DNA of 64,000 bases, from contig DASXSB010000108.1 in assembly GCA_036506275.1 (NCBI GenBank), positions 11,457 to 75,456 of the forward strand, given 5' to 3'. Shown here piece by piece: positions 1 through 8,507 of this stretch. The notes beneath the pieces are model-generated. The model was not told where the DNA came from. It was given only the letters and a program-made list of their open reading frames with translations, and made no database searches. Both the position numbers and the translations under genes were made by a program. The DNA comes from DASXSB01 sp036506275. GTDB lineage: Bacteria > Methylomirabilota > Methylomirabilia > Rokubacteriales > CSP1-6. The stretch's first letter is position 1, and every line of letters begins with the position of its first letter.

Positions 1-263
1 GCGCAGCAGGCGAGCCCGAACGTGACCGGCCAGATGGAGGACTTTCGCGCCCAGTTGGAAACCCAGTTGAAGACCTTCTCGGTAGAGGTGGTCACGATCC
101 AGCCACCCGGCATGTGGTGGATGGCATCCGCGATCCCGGCGAGACTGTCGGACATCTTGTCGTCGAGAGCGCGCTCCTGGTGATACTTCTCCCACTCCTG
201 AAGATCCTTGAACTCGCTCCACACCGGCGCCGGGATCTGCGGGACGGGCGCCTTTACTTCCAC
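1..263 (-). CDS. nuoB: NADH-quinone oxidoreductase subunit B, N-terminal part (cut by window edge)
   Basis: NuoB is the complex I peripheral-arm subunit that carries the N2 [4Fe-4S] cluster passing electrons to quinone. Only the first 87 residues lie in the window. The visible C-terminal stretch NWARKSSIWPVTFGLACC is the NuoB signature with the paired cluster cysteines at the very edge. I place the start at GTG 263, which overlaps the nuoA stop by 10 bp; a GGGAGGGAG ribosome-binding sequence sits just upstream inside nuoA. The gene continues beyond position 1, and the order nuoA-nuoB is the usual one. An N-terminal extension of about 65 residues precedes the conserved core. Confidence 0.93.
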   Translation of the reverse strand, partial: MEVKAPVPQIPAPVWSEFKDLQEWEKYHQERALDDKMSDSLAGIADAIHHMPGGWIVTTSTEKVFNWVSNWARKSSIWPVTFGLACC

Positions 264-607
264 TCCAGCACTCCCTCCCGGTACGCGTACAGCCACCCGA
301 GGCCAAGGATGCCGACGAACCCCGCCATCACCCAGAACGCGGGCAGCCCTCCCGCCTTCAGCACGAGCGCCCACGGGATCATGAACGCGACGAGGGCGTC
401 GAACACGATGAAGAGGAGGGCGACCAGGTAGAAGCCGACGGGGAATCGCACCCACGCGGAGCCGATCGGCTCCGCCCCGCACTCGTAGTTCATGAGTTTC
501 ACGTCGTTGGGACACGCGGGCCGGAGGAGACGCGCCACGCCGAGGGACACCACGCCGAAGGCGACGATGAGCACGGCGAAGACGAACACGGCAAGATAGC
601 CGGACAA
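254..607 (-). CDS. nuoA: NADH-quinone oxidoreductase subunit A
   Basis: NuoA is the small three-helix membrane subunit of respiratory complex I, near the quinone channel. The protein is 117 residues, the normal length, with hydrophobic segments near residues 4-26, 60-80 and 88-108. It shows the NuoA signature YECGAEPIGSA followed by RFPVGFYLVALLFIVFD. I chose the TTG start at 607 because a perfect GGAGG lies 6 nt upstream; the reading frame stays open further upstream, but that stretch is Arg/Pro-rich and unlike NuoA. It is first of the nuo operon, which runs off the left edge. Confidence 0.93.
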   Translation of the reverse strand: MSGYLAVFVFAVLIVAFGVVSLGVARLLRPACPNDVKLMNYECGAEPIGSAWVRFPVGFYLVALLFIVFDALVAFMIPWALVLKAGGLPAFWVMAGFVGILGLGWLYAYREGVLEWK

Positions 608-773
608 ATTACGCCTCCACGTATAATCGACCCGAGGAGTGAGTATACCACCCCGTGGTCGGACCACGTACGAACCCAGGCCTCGAATTGCGTGACGAAC
701 GCGCGTCGTTGCGCGCGAAACACGCGCGGGAGGCGCGCGCGTCGGCGGCAGGCGACGTGCGCGCGCGAGCGGC

Positions 774-1331
774 GTGAGTCCGGGCGGCCATCTCGTCACC
801 ACCGTCGCCGCGTGCTCGGTGGCCGCCGCCGTCACCGGCTCGTGGCCGCTCACCGCCGGCATCGCCGTCGGCGGCTTCCTGATCGACGTCGATCACGCCG
901 TCGACTACGTCCTCTTCGAGCGCCAGCGCAACCTGCGCCCGGGCGCGTTTCTCCGCTACTACATCTCCGGCCGCGTCCAGCGCGTGGTGCTCGCGCTCCA
1001 CTCCTACGAGCTGTTCGCTCTGCTCGGGGGCGTCGCGTGGTGGAGCGAGTCGGCGCTGCTCATCGGCTACCTGGCGGGCGGGCTGATGCACCTGGCCCTC
1101 GACATCATGTTCAACGGCGAGCTCACGCCGCACAGCATCGCCGCCTTCTACAGCTTCTCGTACCGCCTCGCCCACGGCTTCCGCGCCTCGAGCCTCCTCG
1201 GCGCCGTTCCCCTGCGGCCGCCCGCCGCCAACTTCTGGCGCGCGTTCTTCGAGGGCACCACCGTCGACCGGGGAACGGGACGGCGACGGATCATGCTAGA
1301 CTTCCGCAGACATGCGCGTCCTGGTCGTTGA
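774..1331 (+). CDS. Conserved membrane protein, possibly YdjM/DUF457-like
   Basis: A 185-residue protein with several hydrophobic segments (roughly residues 5-35, 75-110). Polar, metal-ligand-like motifs sit between them, notably IDVDHAVDY near residue 38 and GGLMHLALDIMFNGE near residue 103. This pattern recalls the YdjM/DUF457 membrane-bound metal-dependent hydrolase-like family, but I cannot confirm membership and no reaction can be assigned. The start is GTG 774. The gene is divergent from nuoA, and its 3' end overlaps the following response regulator by 20 bp, so the two are probably co-transcribed. Confidence 0.55.
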   Translation: MSPGGHLVTTVAACSVAAAVTGSWPLTAGIAVGGFLIDVDHAVDYVLFERQRNLRPGAFLRYYISGRVQRVVLALHSYELFALLGGVAWWSESALLIGYLAGGLMHLALDIMFNGELTPHSIAAFYSFSYRLAHGFRASSLLGAVPLRPPAANFWRAFFEGTTVDRGTGRRRIMLDFRRHARPGR

Positions 1332-2013
1332 AGACCAAACGGACGTTGGCGCCGTCTTCGTAGACTTCCTGGTCGAGCTCGGACATCAGCCCCTGCTCGT
1401 GCGCAGCGCCGAGGCCGCCCTCGGCAAGCTCGTGACCGAGCGCCCCGACACGATCATTCTCGACGTCCACCTGCCCGGCATGACCGGGCTCGACTTCCTC
1501 CAGCTCCGCCCCATCAAGGAGTCGGGCGTGCCCATCGTGGTCGTGTCCGGCGTCGCCACCGAGCATCAGGCGCGCGAATGCCTGCGTCTCGGCGCCGTCG
1601 ACTTCGTCGCCAAGCCCGTGCGCCTCGATCGTCTCAAGGAGGTGCTCGCCTACCTGGAACCGCACGCGACCCACCGCCGCACCGCCGATCCCGAAAAGCA
1701 CCGGAACCGGCGGCGTTCCGCGCGCGCGTCGCTCACGCTTCCCGTGAAGGTCGTCGAGTACACCGGCCGGGAGTGGAGCACGAGCACGATCGACGTGAGC
1801 CCGCTCGGCATGAAGGTGGGCGTGGTGGAGGGCGTGACGCCGGGGCACGCGGTGAAGCTCGCGTTCTCGCCGGACGACGGCGGCGCCCGCGTGGACGTCA
1901 TGGCCTTGCTCGTCCGTTCCGACGCCGACGGGCACTCGTTTCATTTCGTCAACCTCACCGACAGCGACTTCGAGCGGGTCAAAGCGTTTCTCGCGCGCGC
2001 CCAGCGGCGGTAG
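1312..2013 (+). CDS. Response regulator with C-terminal PilZ (c-di-GMP-binding) domain
   Basis: A 233-residue two-domain protein. Residues 1-120 form a REC domain: acidic pair at E7-D8, phospho-acceptor D51 in IILDVHLPG, and the conserved Lys in KPVRLDRLKE. Residues 125-233 match PilZ: the arginine-rich RRRSAR switch before LTLPVKV, then the DVSPLGMKV element. PilZ domains bind cyclic di-GMP, so this protein may combine phosphorylation and c-di-GMP inputs, typically to control motility, secretion or envelope functions by protein contact. No cognate kinase is adjacent. ATG 1312 lies within the end of the upstream membrane protein gene. Confidence 0.85.
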   Translation: MRVLVVEDQTDVGAVFVDFLVELGHQPLLVRSAEAALGKLVTERPDTIILDVHLPGMTGLDFLQLRPIKESGVPIVVVSGVATEHQARECLRLGAVDFVAKPVRLDRLKEVLAYLEPHATHRRTADPEKHRNRRRSARASLTLPVKVVEYTGREWSTSTIDVSPLGMKVGVVEGVTPGHAVKLAFSPDDGGARVDVMALLVRSDADGHSFHFVNLTDSDFERVKAFLARAQRR

Positions 2014-2153
2014 CGCGCGCCCGGTGTCGTCGTTACCGACACCGACACCAATCGCCCGTCACTTCGCCCCCCACGCCGACCGCGGAAATGCTATGGTGCT
2101 CGTCCCTGATTTCGCCACGGCCATGATCGGCCGGCGGTGTCGCGGAGGCTCGG

Positions 2154-2408
2154 ATGCGATTTTTTCGGCCGGAGATCGAGCTCATTTTCAAAGCGCTCGG
2201 TGTCTTCATTGTGCTCGGACTGATTCTCTTGCCGGTGGCGTGGGGCTACGAGCAGCGGCGTCTCGCCCGCGAATGGCAGAAGGTCGCGTGCACCTATCGC
2301 ATGCGCGAGGTCGCGCGGCGGACGCCGTTCATCGCGTCCGTCGATGTCAACGGCGACGCGTGCGGCATGCTGCAACGGCTCGGCTTCAGCGTGGAGGATC
2401 TGCGCTGA
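2154..2408 (+). CDS. Small single-pass membrane protein of unknown function
   Basis: An 84-residue protein with one clear transmembrane helix at about residues 11-30 (FKALGVFIVLGLILLPVAW). A short basic region and a C-terminal domain with two Cys residues follow (ACTYRMREVARR and GDACGMLQRLG). A CGGAGG ribosome-binding site lies 5 nt upstream of ATG 2154, which supports it being real. I do not recognise the family. It stands alone, converging on iorB. Confidence 0.6.
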   Translation: MRFFRPEIELIFKALGVFIVLGLILLPVAWGYEQRRLAREWQKVACTYRMREVARRTPFIASVDVNGDACGMLQRLGFSVEDLR

Positions 2409-2441
2409 CGCGCGATCCGCGCTGACGGCGGCGGCGGCGCT

Positions 2442-4028
2442 TCAGCGCGCGGTCGGCGCCGGCGCGGAGAGGCCCAGGAGCGCGCGCGCCGCCGCGCGGT
2501 CGCCCGCCGTGAGACAGCGCACGGTCTCGGCCGCGAGGGCGGCCGCGCCCGCCTCGCTCTCGGGGCCGGCGAGAACGAGCTCGTGGTAGCGGCGGACGAG
2601 CGCGGTGGAGATCGCAAAGTCGGAGGCGGCGGCGTCGAGCGCGGCCGCGCGCATCCCTTGCGCGAGGAGGTCATCGACGAGCGCGCTCAGGCGCCGTCGG
2701 ACGTCGCCGTAGCCCTTCACGAGCCCGGCCGCGCGCGCGATCTCGATCGCCAGCCCCCGGTCCCACGCTGCCGCCTGCCCCACCGCCGCCAGCCAGCGCT
2801 CCATCCGCGCGTGCTCGAGCCGCGCGCGGTACGAGAGGGGACGGAGCCGGCGTAACCGCGCGAGCAGCCACACGCGCAGGAAGCCCGTGATCGTCGTCGT
2901 CTTCACGCGCTGGCCGAGGGTGGGACGGCCGTGCGGCCAGCGGCGCTCCGCCCACCGCGCGAACGGCGCCACCAGGCGATGCGGCAGGATTCCGTAGATC
3001 TCGTCGAGGTCGGGCTTCAGGTAATCGACGACGACGACGTGACTGTTGGCGCCGCCCGCTTCGCGCCGGATGCGCGCGAAGCGACCGGCGCGCGTCTTGA
3101 GATCGGCGACGCGGATCGCGTCCTCGTACGTCATCCACACCGCGAGGTTGCGGGCGACGAGGCGGGCGACCTCGAGATCGGCGCCCGGCGCCGCGAACGG
3201 ACGCAACCGGTCCAGATAGCGAGCGGCGTAGGCGGCATCCTGGTAGTCGACGAGTCGCGGCAGCGCGTGGTCGAGCGTGGCCTGGAGCGCGGACGGAAAG
3301 CGCGCGATCTCGGCCGCGACGGCGCCGGCCGCCGGCGACGGGGGGGCCAGGCGCGATGTTTCCCCGTCGGCGGGCGCCGTGCGGGCGTCGGCAGGAGCGT
3401 GAGGAGTCCCGCGCAGCGCCGTCTCGTAGCCGACGTCGAAGCCCTTGAGGTTCGCCGCCACCTGAACGCCCTTGGCCTCGATGGCGCGGCGGAACGCCGC
3501 CGGCGGGATGGGGACGACGCCGCTCGCGCTGAGCGCGCCCAGCAGCACCGCGTTCGCCTCCGTCCGGTGCTCGCGGGCGAGGGCGAGGGCGTCGAAGGCG
3601 ACGAGCCGCCGCGACATCGCCCGCGCCGCCGCCTCCAGCGCCTCGCGCGGATAGGTTCCGGTGCCGGTGACGATCTTCTCGTGGATCGAGTAGAGCCGGT
3701 GCGTGCTCGCGATGATCGTCGTGCGCGCGGGGGACGGGAAGCCGAGCTCGATCGCACGCCCGACCTCGAGGAATTCGGGAGCGAGCAGCACGTCGAGGGC
3801 GCCGGGCACCGGGTAGAGCGAGACGACGGGCTCGTCGCCGGCGCCGTCGGCGAATACCTCGACGTAGTAGCTGGTCGAGCCCGTTCGCTGCGCGACGCCG
3901 GGGATGGAGGTGCCGTGAGCGCGGCAACCGGCCGCGACCGCCGCTTCCACGATCCACTCCGAAAGGACGCCGCCTCCCTGCCCGCCCACGGCCGGGATCA
4001 GGATGGTGACGGCGTCGGACGCGTTCAC
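2442..4028 (-). CDS. iorB: Indolepyruvate ferredoxin oxidoreductase, beta subunit with C-terminal extension (DUF6537-like)
   Basis: Beta (gamma-type) subunit of the enzyme that decarboxylates aryl-pyruvates from aromatic amino acid transamination to aryl-acetyl-CoA, reducing ferredoxin. The 528-residue protein opens with the Rossmann-like motif GGQGGG (residues 15-20) and SIPGVAQRTGST, standard for the pyruvate/2-oxoacid ferredoxin oxidoreductase gamma domain, covering residues 5-215. The rest, about residues 260-510, is the helical domain found at the C-terminus of longer IorB proteins. GTG 4028 lies one base after the iorA stop, so the two subunits are translationally coupled. Confidence 0.9.
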   Translation of the reverse strand: MNASDAVTILIPAVGGQGGGVLSEWIVEAAVAAGCRAHGTSIPGVAQRTGSTSYYVEVFADGAGDEPVVSLYPVPGALDVLLAPEFLEVGRAIELGFPSPARTTIIASTHRLYSIHEKIVTGTGTYPREALEAAARAMSRRLVAFDALALAREHRTEANAVLLGALSASGVVPIPPAAFRRAIEAKGVQVAANLKGFDVGYETALRGTPHAPADARTAPADGETSRLAPPSPAAGAVAAEIARFPSALQATLDHALPRLVDYQDAAYAARYLDRLRPFAAPGADLEVARLVARNLAVWMTYEDAIRVADLKTRAGRFARIRREAGGANSHVVVVDYLKPDLDEIYGILPHRLVAPFARWAERRWPHGRPTLGQRVKTTTITGFLRVWLLARLRRLRPLSYRARLEHARMERWLAAVGQAAAWDRGLAIEIARAAGLVKGYGDVRRRLSALVDDLLAQGMRAAALDAAASDFAISTALVRRYHELVLAGPESEAGAAALAAETVRCLTAGDRAAARALLGLSAPAPTAR

Positions 4029-4029
4029 G

Positions 4030-6162
4030 TCAGGCCGTGGCGAGACGGCCGATGACGCGGGCGCGGACGGACGCGAGCGCCCGTTGCCACCACGAGGGAT
4101 TGCGCACGGTGCGCACCTCGTAGAAGGACGGGCACAGCACCGCCGCGTGCGCCACCTCTCCGCACACGCCACAGCCGACGCACGTCTCGTCGACGTGGGC
4201 GATGGGATCGTCGCGCAGCGGGTCCGGATTCTCGCGCAGGGTGAGCGACGGACAGCCGTTCAGACGCATGCACGAGTGGTCGCCCGTGCACACGTCGGGG
4301 TCGACGCCGAAGCGCGGGTGGGTGACGGTGGCGCCCGCCGCTTCCAGCGCGCGCCGGCGCGGGCGCTCGCGCCGCTGGCGCTCGAGCTGGCACTCGCCCT
4401 TGGCGATTATGACTTTGAGTCCCGGCACGCGCGTGGTGAGCGCCTCCCGCAGCGTCGCGATCATCTCGGGGATACGGTAGGAGTCGACGGTACGGATCCA
4501 GCGGACGCCGAGACCGCGCAGCGCATCGGGGATCGGCATGCGGACGCTCTCGTTGCGCGCGTTCTTGCCGGTGGACGGCACGTGATGCTGACCGGTGGCG
4601 GCGGCGTAGAAGTTGTCGAGGATGACGAGCACGGAATCCTGGCGGTTGTACATCGCGTTGGCGACGCCGTTGGTGAGGCCGTTGTGCCAGAACCCGCCGT
4701 CGCCCATCACCGAGATCGTCCGCTTGCCGAAGAGCGGCGCCACCGCGCTCGAGGAGGCGAGCCCCATTCCGTAGCCGAGGACCGAGTTCCCCACGTTGAA
4801 AGGCGCCTGGGTGGAGAACGTGCTGCAGCCGATGTCGGCCGCCACGTGCGTGTCGCCGATGGCGGGCTCCTGGGCGCGGAGGATCTTCATGGCGCTGAAC
4901 ACGGGGCGCTCCGGACAGCCCGTGCAGAAGGACGGCGGCCGCTTCGCCACCGGCTTCGGGAGCGCGGTGGCGACCGCGGCGAGGTGCTCGGTGAGGCGCC
5001 GGTAGCGCTCGTCGACGTCGTGGGCGGCGATCGAACCGTGGGCGGCCGTGAGAAACCGCCGCAGGCCGCCCAGCACGAGGGCGGGGACGTACTCGCCGTG
5101 TGGGGAGAACACGTCCTTGCCGTGGATCTCCACGTCGAGCTTCTCGTCGTGGGCGAGGGCGGAGAGCTCGCGCTCGATGAAGTTCGGCATCCCTTCTTCC
5201 ACCACGAGCACGCGCCGCTTGCCGCGGAGGAATCCGACGAGCTGTTCCGGCACCAGCGGATGAATCGCGTTGAGCACGAAGAGCGGAATGGGCGTGCGGC
5301 CGGCCCCGTCGGCGAGACCGAGCAGCCCGAGCGCGCGGAGGGTCGTGTTCCACTGCCCGCCCTGCATCACGATCCCGACGTCGGTGATCTCGCCGCGATG
5401 ATGCTCGTTGAGTCCGCGCTCCACAATGTAGCGGCGGGCGGCGGGCAGCCGCTGTTCGAACTTCTGCGCCTCCATGGCGTAGGTGAAGGGCGGGAGGTTG
5501 ATCCGCTCCGGGCTGAAGCTCGGTCCCGACAGCGGCGACAGCATGCTAATGCGCGGCCGCACGTTGTCCTTGCAGGTGAGGGTTCCTCGCAAGTGGCAGG
5601 CGCGGATGCGAATGGAGAAGAACACGGGCTCGTGGCACGCCTCGGAGAGGCCGAAGCCCTCCTCCACGAAGCGCGCGAAGGCCGGAAGGCTGTTGCGGGG
5701 ATCGAGGAGGGGCACGCTCGACTTCAGCGCGGAGGCGTGGGTGCGCTCCTGGAGGATGCTCGCGCCTTCGCCGTAGTCCTCACCGATGACGATGAGAGCG
5801 CCGCCGATCACGCCCGCCGAGGCCACGTGGGAGAGCGCGTCTGACGCCACGTTGGTCCCGACCACCGACTTCCATGTCACCGCGCCGCGCACGGGATAGT
5901 TGATGGAGGCGCCGAGGAGCGCCGCCGCCGCCGCCTCGCTGCCGGATGCCTCGAAGTAGACGCCGAGCGGCTTCAGGAGTGGCTCGTTGGCGTCGGCGAG
6001 AACGTCGATGAGGTGGGAGACGGGCGCGCCCGGATAGCCGCCCACGTAGCTGACCCCGGACTGCAGTAACGCCTTCGTGATGGCGAGAATGCCCTCGCCG
6101 CGCAGGACCTGCCCCGCGCCGTACCCAAGCTGCTTTACGTCATCCGAGAACGAGCGCTCCAC
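4030..6162 (-). CDS. iorA: Indolepyruvate ferredoxin oxidoreductase, alpha subunit
   Basis: Catalytic subunit of IOR, 710 residues, cytoplasmic. Its N-terminal pyrimidine-binding domain shows GGYPGAPVSHLIDVL near residue 41. The TPP-binding domain shows GDGGFWHNGLTNGVANAMY from G487, and CTGCPERPVFSAMK lies ahead of it. A C-terminal ferredoxin domain carries CTGDHSCMRLNGC and CVGCGVC, which fits two Fe-S clusters. The GTG start directly follows the stop of the upstream secreted-protein gene. Because the clusters and TPP site are intact the enzyme looks functional. Acyl-CoA product use is not evident locally. Confidence 0.93.
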   Translation of the reverse strand: MERSFSDDVKQLGYGAGQVLRGEGILAITKALLQSGVSYVGGYPGAPVSHLIDVLADANEPLLKPLGVYFEASGSEAAAAALLGASINYPVRGAVTWKSVVGTNVASDALSHVASAGVIGGALIVIGEDYGEGASILQERTHASALKSSVPLLDPRNSLPAFARFVEEGFGLSEACHEPVFFSIRIRACHLRGTLTCKDNVRPRISMLSPLSGPSFSPERINLPPFTYAMEAQKFEQRLPAARRYIVERGLNEHHRGEITDVGIVMQGGQWNTTLRALGLLGLADGAGRTPIPLFVLNAIHPLVPEQLVGFLRGKRRVLVVEEGMPNFIERELSALAHDEKLDVEIHGKDVFSPHGEYVPALVLGGLRRFLTAAHGSIAAHDVDERYRRLTEHLAAVATALPKPVAKRPPSFCTGCPERPVFSAMKILRAQEPAIGDTHVAADIGCSTFSTQAPFNVGNSVLGYGMGLASSSAVAPLFGKRTISVMGDGGFWHNGLTNGVANAMYNRQDSVLVILDNFYAAATGQHHVPSTGKNARNESVRMPIPDALRGLGVRWIRTVDSYRIPEMIATLREALTTRVPGLKVIIAKGECQLERQRRERPRRRALEAAGATVTHPRFGVDPDVCTGDHSCMRLNGCPSLTLRENPDPLRDDPIAHVDETCVGCGVCGEVAHAAVLCPSFYEVRTVRNPSWWQRALASVRARVIGRLATA

Positions 6163-6465
6163 TCACCAGGCCCAATGGCCGGGGACCCAGACCCACTGAT
6201 AGCCGTTCCAGAACCACGCCGGCTCCACCCACACCGCGTGCCGCGGAACGCGGACGAAGGGAGTTTCGACGGGGGCGCCACCGTCGCGCCGTTCGACCTG
6301 GCCGGGAGCGGGCGTCACGCCCCACGTCCGCCAGGGGTCGCGTGGAATCGGGAAGACGCTCGGCTCCTCCGCGCGCACCCGGGCCGGAAACGCGGCCGCC
6401 GGCGCCATGCCGGCCGCGAAGACACCGACGATCAGAAGGATGAGAGCGATCACTCGGGTCAACAC
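6163..6465 (-). CDS. Small secreted protein with Trp-rich C-terminus (YXWGXW-like)
   Basis: A 100-residue protein with an N-terminal signal peptide (hydrophobic LTRVIALILLIVGVFAAG, Ala-rich cleavage region near residue 25). Its C-terminus is rich in aromatics, with VWVEPAWFWNGYQW and ending WVPGHWAW. That ending is typical of small exported proteins with WVPGHW repeats of unknown role. The GTG start at 6465 has AGGAGAG 8 nt upstream. The stop codon directly abuts the iorA start, so the two share a transcript although the functions look unrelated. Confidence 0.7.
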   Translation of the reverse strand: MLTRVIALILLIVGVFAAGMAPAAAFPARVRAEEPSVFPIPRDPWRTWGVTPAPGQVERRDGGAPVETPFVRVPRHAVWVEPAWFWNGYQWVWVPGHWAW

Positions 6466-6655
6466 GGGAGCTCTCCTTTCGCGCCTGGCTCCAAGTTTAC
6501 ACCGCCACGACGATAGGACGGGTGGCGGGCGGCGGCTGTTCGCGATTGCAATGTTGGGCCTGCAATCATTGCGTCGCCGGCGCGCGTCCCGCGCGGCACA
6601 TACGTTGCTCTGACTCCCCACATGCGCATTGGCGAAGACCGCGTGCGCGGGCGTC

Positions 6656-6790
6656 ATGCCCGAAGACAAGCGTCCCCGCGTGGAAGCGCCCATCCCCGAT
6701 CGCTACGAGGGCGACACGCTGATCGTGTCCGTGCTCGAAGAGGTCGCCGTGGTGGAGAAGCGGCTCAGGTCGAACGTCGTGCCGTCGGCG
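6656..6790 (+). pseudogene. Fragment of a DUF2382 (YsnF/AvaK) domain
   Basis: The reading frame from ATG 6656 gives about 40 residues, including PDRYEGDTLIVSVLEEVAVV and then EKRLR. This matches the start of a DUF2382 repeat such as the one in the next gene (VVPIVEEQLKVGKRQT). After about position 6775 the frame loses all resemblance and reads into Arg-rich sequence. I read this as a truncated copy of the domain just upstream of the intact gene. A short real leader protein is possible but less likely. Confidence 0.4.
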
Positions 6791-6854
6791 ACGGGTCCAT
6801 GCCGAGAACGGAATCCGGCGCGGCGCCACCACGCCGCGAAGGAAAGGAGCAGTG

Positions 6855-7904
6855 ATGACCAAGACAATCGTCGGTCTATTCGACACGAAGGCGGAAGCGG
6901 AGCGAGTCGCAAACGTTCTCGCCCAGCAAGGCTTCGACCGCCGCGAGATCCAGATCGGTGGCCGGGAGATGGCGGAGCGCTACGGCGCCATCGCCGGCGC
7001 CCGCGACACCGGTGCGGACGGCGAGAGCTGGTGGAGCTGGCTTTTCGGATGGAGCGAGTCCGAGACGCCCGACGAGCACGGCCGCGACTACTACCACCGC
7101 GCGCTCACGGAGGGCGGGAGCCTACTGGTCGTGACGACGACCGCCGAGCGCGCGGAACGCGCGCGCCGGATCATGGAGCTACGCGGCGCGGAGGTGCACG
7201 AAGAGCAAGCGGGGACGCAGGCTGCCACGGACGCACCCATGTCGAAAGCCACCGAGGTGGCCGGCGAGAAAGTGGTGCCCATTGTAGAAGAGCAGTTGAA
7301 GGTGGGTAAGCGCCAGACCGGCGGCGGCCGCGTCCGTGTGTACAACCGGGTCACCGAGCAGCCGGTGGAGGAGGAGGTCCGCCTGCGCCAGGAACGCGTG
7401 AACGTCGAGCGCCGCCCCGTCGATCGTCCGCTGCGCGAAGGAGAGCGCGCGGCGTTCCGGGAGGACATGATCGAGCTCACGGAAACCTCGGAGGAGCCGG
7501 TGATCATGAAGGAAGCGCGGGTGGTGGAGGAGGTCGCGATCGGCAAGGACGTGCAGGAGCGCACGGAAACGATCAAGGATACCGTGCGGCGTACGGATGT
7601 CCGCGTCGAGCGCAGCGAGGGCGCGCAACGCGAGCGCGGGCTCGAGACGTACGAGGCGTACGAGCCCGAATGGAGACGCCACCACGCGGCGTCCGGCAGC
7701 GGCTTCAGCTACGAGCAGGTCGCGCCCGCCTACCGCTATGGCGGCGAACTGGGCGGCCAGGAGCGCGCGGGCGGAGAGTGGTCGACGCTCGAGCCCGAAG
7801 CCCGTCGGCGGTGGGAAGAACGACACCCCGAGACGTGGGAACGGTTCAAGGAAGCGATCCGTTATGGATGGCAGACGCGACGCGGAGAAAGCCGAGCGGC
7901 GTAG
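6855..7904 (+). CDS. YsnF/AvaK DUF2382-domain protein with N-terminal stress-protein (GSP17M-like) module
   Basis: A 349-residue soluble protein. Residues 1-100 (TKTIVGLFDTKAEAERV onward) resemble the general-stress-protein-17M fold seen before DUF2382. Residues 140-255 form the highly charged DUF2382 domain, with VEEQLKVGKRQTGGGRVRVY, RPVDRPL and VVEEVAIGKDVQERTETI. The C-terminal 100 residues are Tyr/Trp/Arg-rich (YEQVAPAYRYGGELGG). The family is linked to stress responses in bacteria, with no known reaction. ATG 6855 is favoured by GGAAAGGAG 5 nt upstream. A GC-rich hairpin follows the stop. Confidence 0.8.
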   Translation: MTKTIVGLFDTKAEAERVANVLAQQGFDRREIQIGGREMAERYGAIAGARDTGADGESWWSWLFGWSESETPDEHGRDYYHRALTEGGSLLVVTTTAERAERARRIMELRGAEVHEEQAGTQAATDAPMSKATEVAGEKVVPIVEEQLKVGKRQTGGGRVRVYNRVTEQPVEEEVRLRQERVNVERRPVDRPLREGERAAFREDMIELTETSEEPVIMKEARVVEEVAIGKDVQERTETIKDTVRRTDVRVERSEGAQRERGLETYEAYEPEWRRHHAASGSGFSYEQVAPAYRYGGELGGQERAGGEWSTLEPEARRRWEERHPETWERFKEAIRYGWQTRRGESRAA

Positions 7905-7915
7905 TCGTGGCACGA

Positions 7916-7940
7916 GGCGGCGCCGGTGGCCGGCGCCGCC
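7916..7940 (+). terminator. GC-rich hairpin, probable terminator
   Basis: An 11-bp perfect stem (GGCGGCGCCGG / CCGGCGCCGCC) with a TGG loop lies 12 bp after the DUF2382 gene stop. No strong U-tract follows (only TTGT a few bases on), so it may be a weak or Rho-assisted terminator separating this gene from the gas vesicle operon. Confidence 0.5.
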
Positions 7941-8000
7941 CCCGTGTTGTAAGACGTGCACCCGGTAGGGTAATCCGCTTCATACAATTTGGCTTTTTCA

Positions 8001-8034
8001 TTCCGACACATCGGAGGAGGGGGCTATACTTTGC
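8001..8034 (+). promoter_or_regulatory. Candidate promoter of the gas vesicle operon
   Basis: The 190-bp gap before the first gvp gene contains TATACT at 8025-8030, a good -10 hexamer, with a weak -35 (CCGACA, 8003-8008) at 16-bp spacing. The same stretch also reads GG-N10-GC ending in TTGC (8021-8034), a partial -24/-12 sigma54 pattern. I cannot choose between them by eye. Confidence 0.3.
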
Positions 8035-8135
8035 CCTGCCTGCGTACCTCCGTATGGCCGGAGCGCCGGCGATCATTCACGTAGCGCATCCGGGTGACGA
8101 GATAGCACGGACGGGCGCGCGCAAGGATCGCTCCA

Positions 8136-8507
8136 ATGAGAAGTGATCTCGCCATCGGCAATGGCCGGGCAAGCGGCCTTGTCGATGTCCTCGACCGCGT
8201 TCTCGACAAGGGCCTGGTCGTCGCCGGGGACGTCAAGATCTCACTGGCGGAGGTGGAACTCCTCACCATCCGCATCCGGCTCATCGTCTGCTCCATCGAC
8301 AAGGCCCAGCAGATCGGCCTCGACTGGTGGAAATACGACGCGCACCTGGCGCCCAGCGAGAACCGTCTCTCCGCCGAGAACACCGAACTCCGCAAGCAGG
8401 TGCGGGTCCTCGAACGCAAGATCGCCTCGCTGTCCTCGAAGCGCCGCCCCCCCTCGGCGATGAGGCGCGCGAGCGCAGCCGAAAGGGAGAGCGACGATGC
8501 CCGTTGA
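8136..8507 (+). CDS. gvpJ: GvpA/GvpJ-family gas vesicle protein
   Basis: A 123-residue member of the small hydrophobic gas vesicle shell family (PF00741). Residues 14-65 hold the fold: SGLVDVLDRVLDKGLVVAGD, KISLAEVELLTIRIRLIVCS. The sequence diverges from the major shell protein next door, and a charged coiled-coil-like tail (LSAENTELRKQVRVLERKIA) follows, more like GvpJ/M minor proteins than GvpA. In known systems these nucleate or cap the vesicle shell. It overlaps the next gene by 11 bp. AAGGA lies about 8 nt upstream of ATG 8136. Confidence 0.88.
   Translation: MRSDLAIGNGRASGLVDVLDRVLDKGLVVAGDVKISLAEVELLTIRIRLIVCSIDKAQQIGLDWWKYDAHLAPSENRLSAENTELRKQVRVLERKIASLSSKRRPPSAMRRASAAERESDDAR

Noticed and set aside
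2931..5844. Long plus-strand open frames opposite iorA and iorB
   Set aside because: Their translations are Arg/Ala/Gly/Val-rich with no family motif; the minus-strand frames are clear IorA/IorB. They are shadows of high-GC coding sequence.
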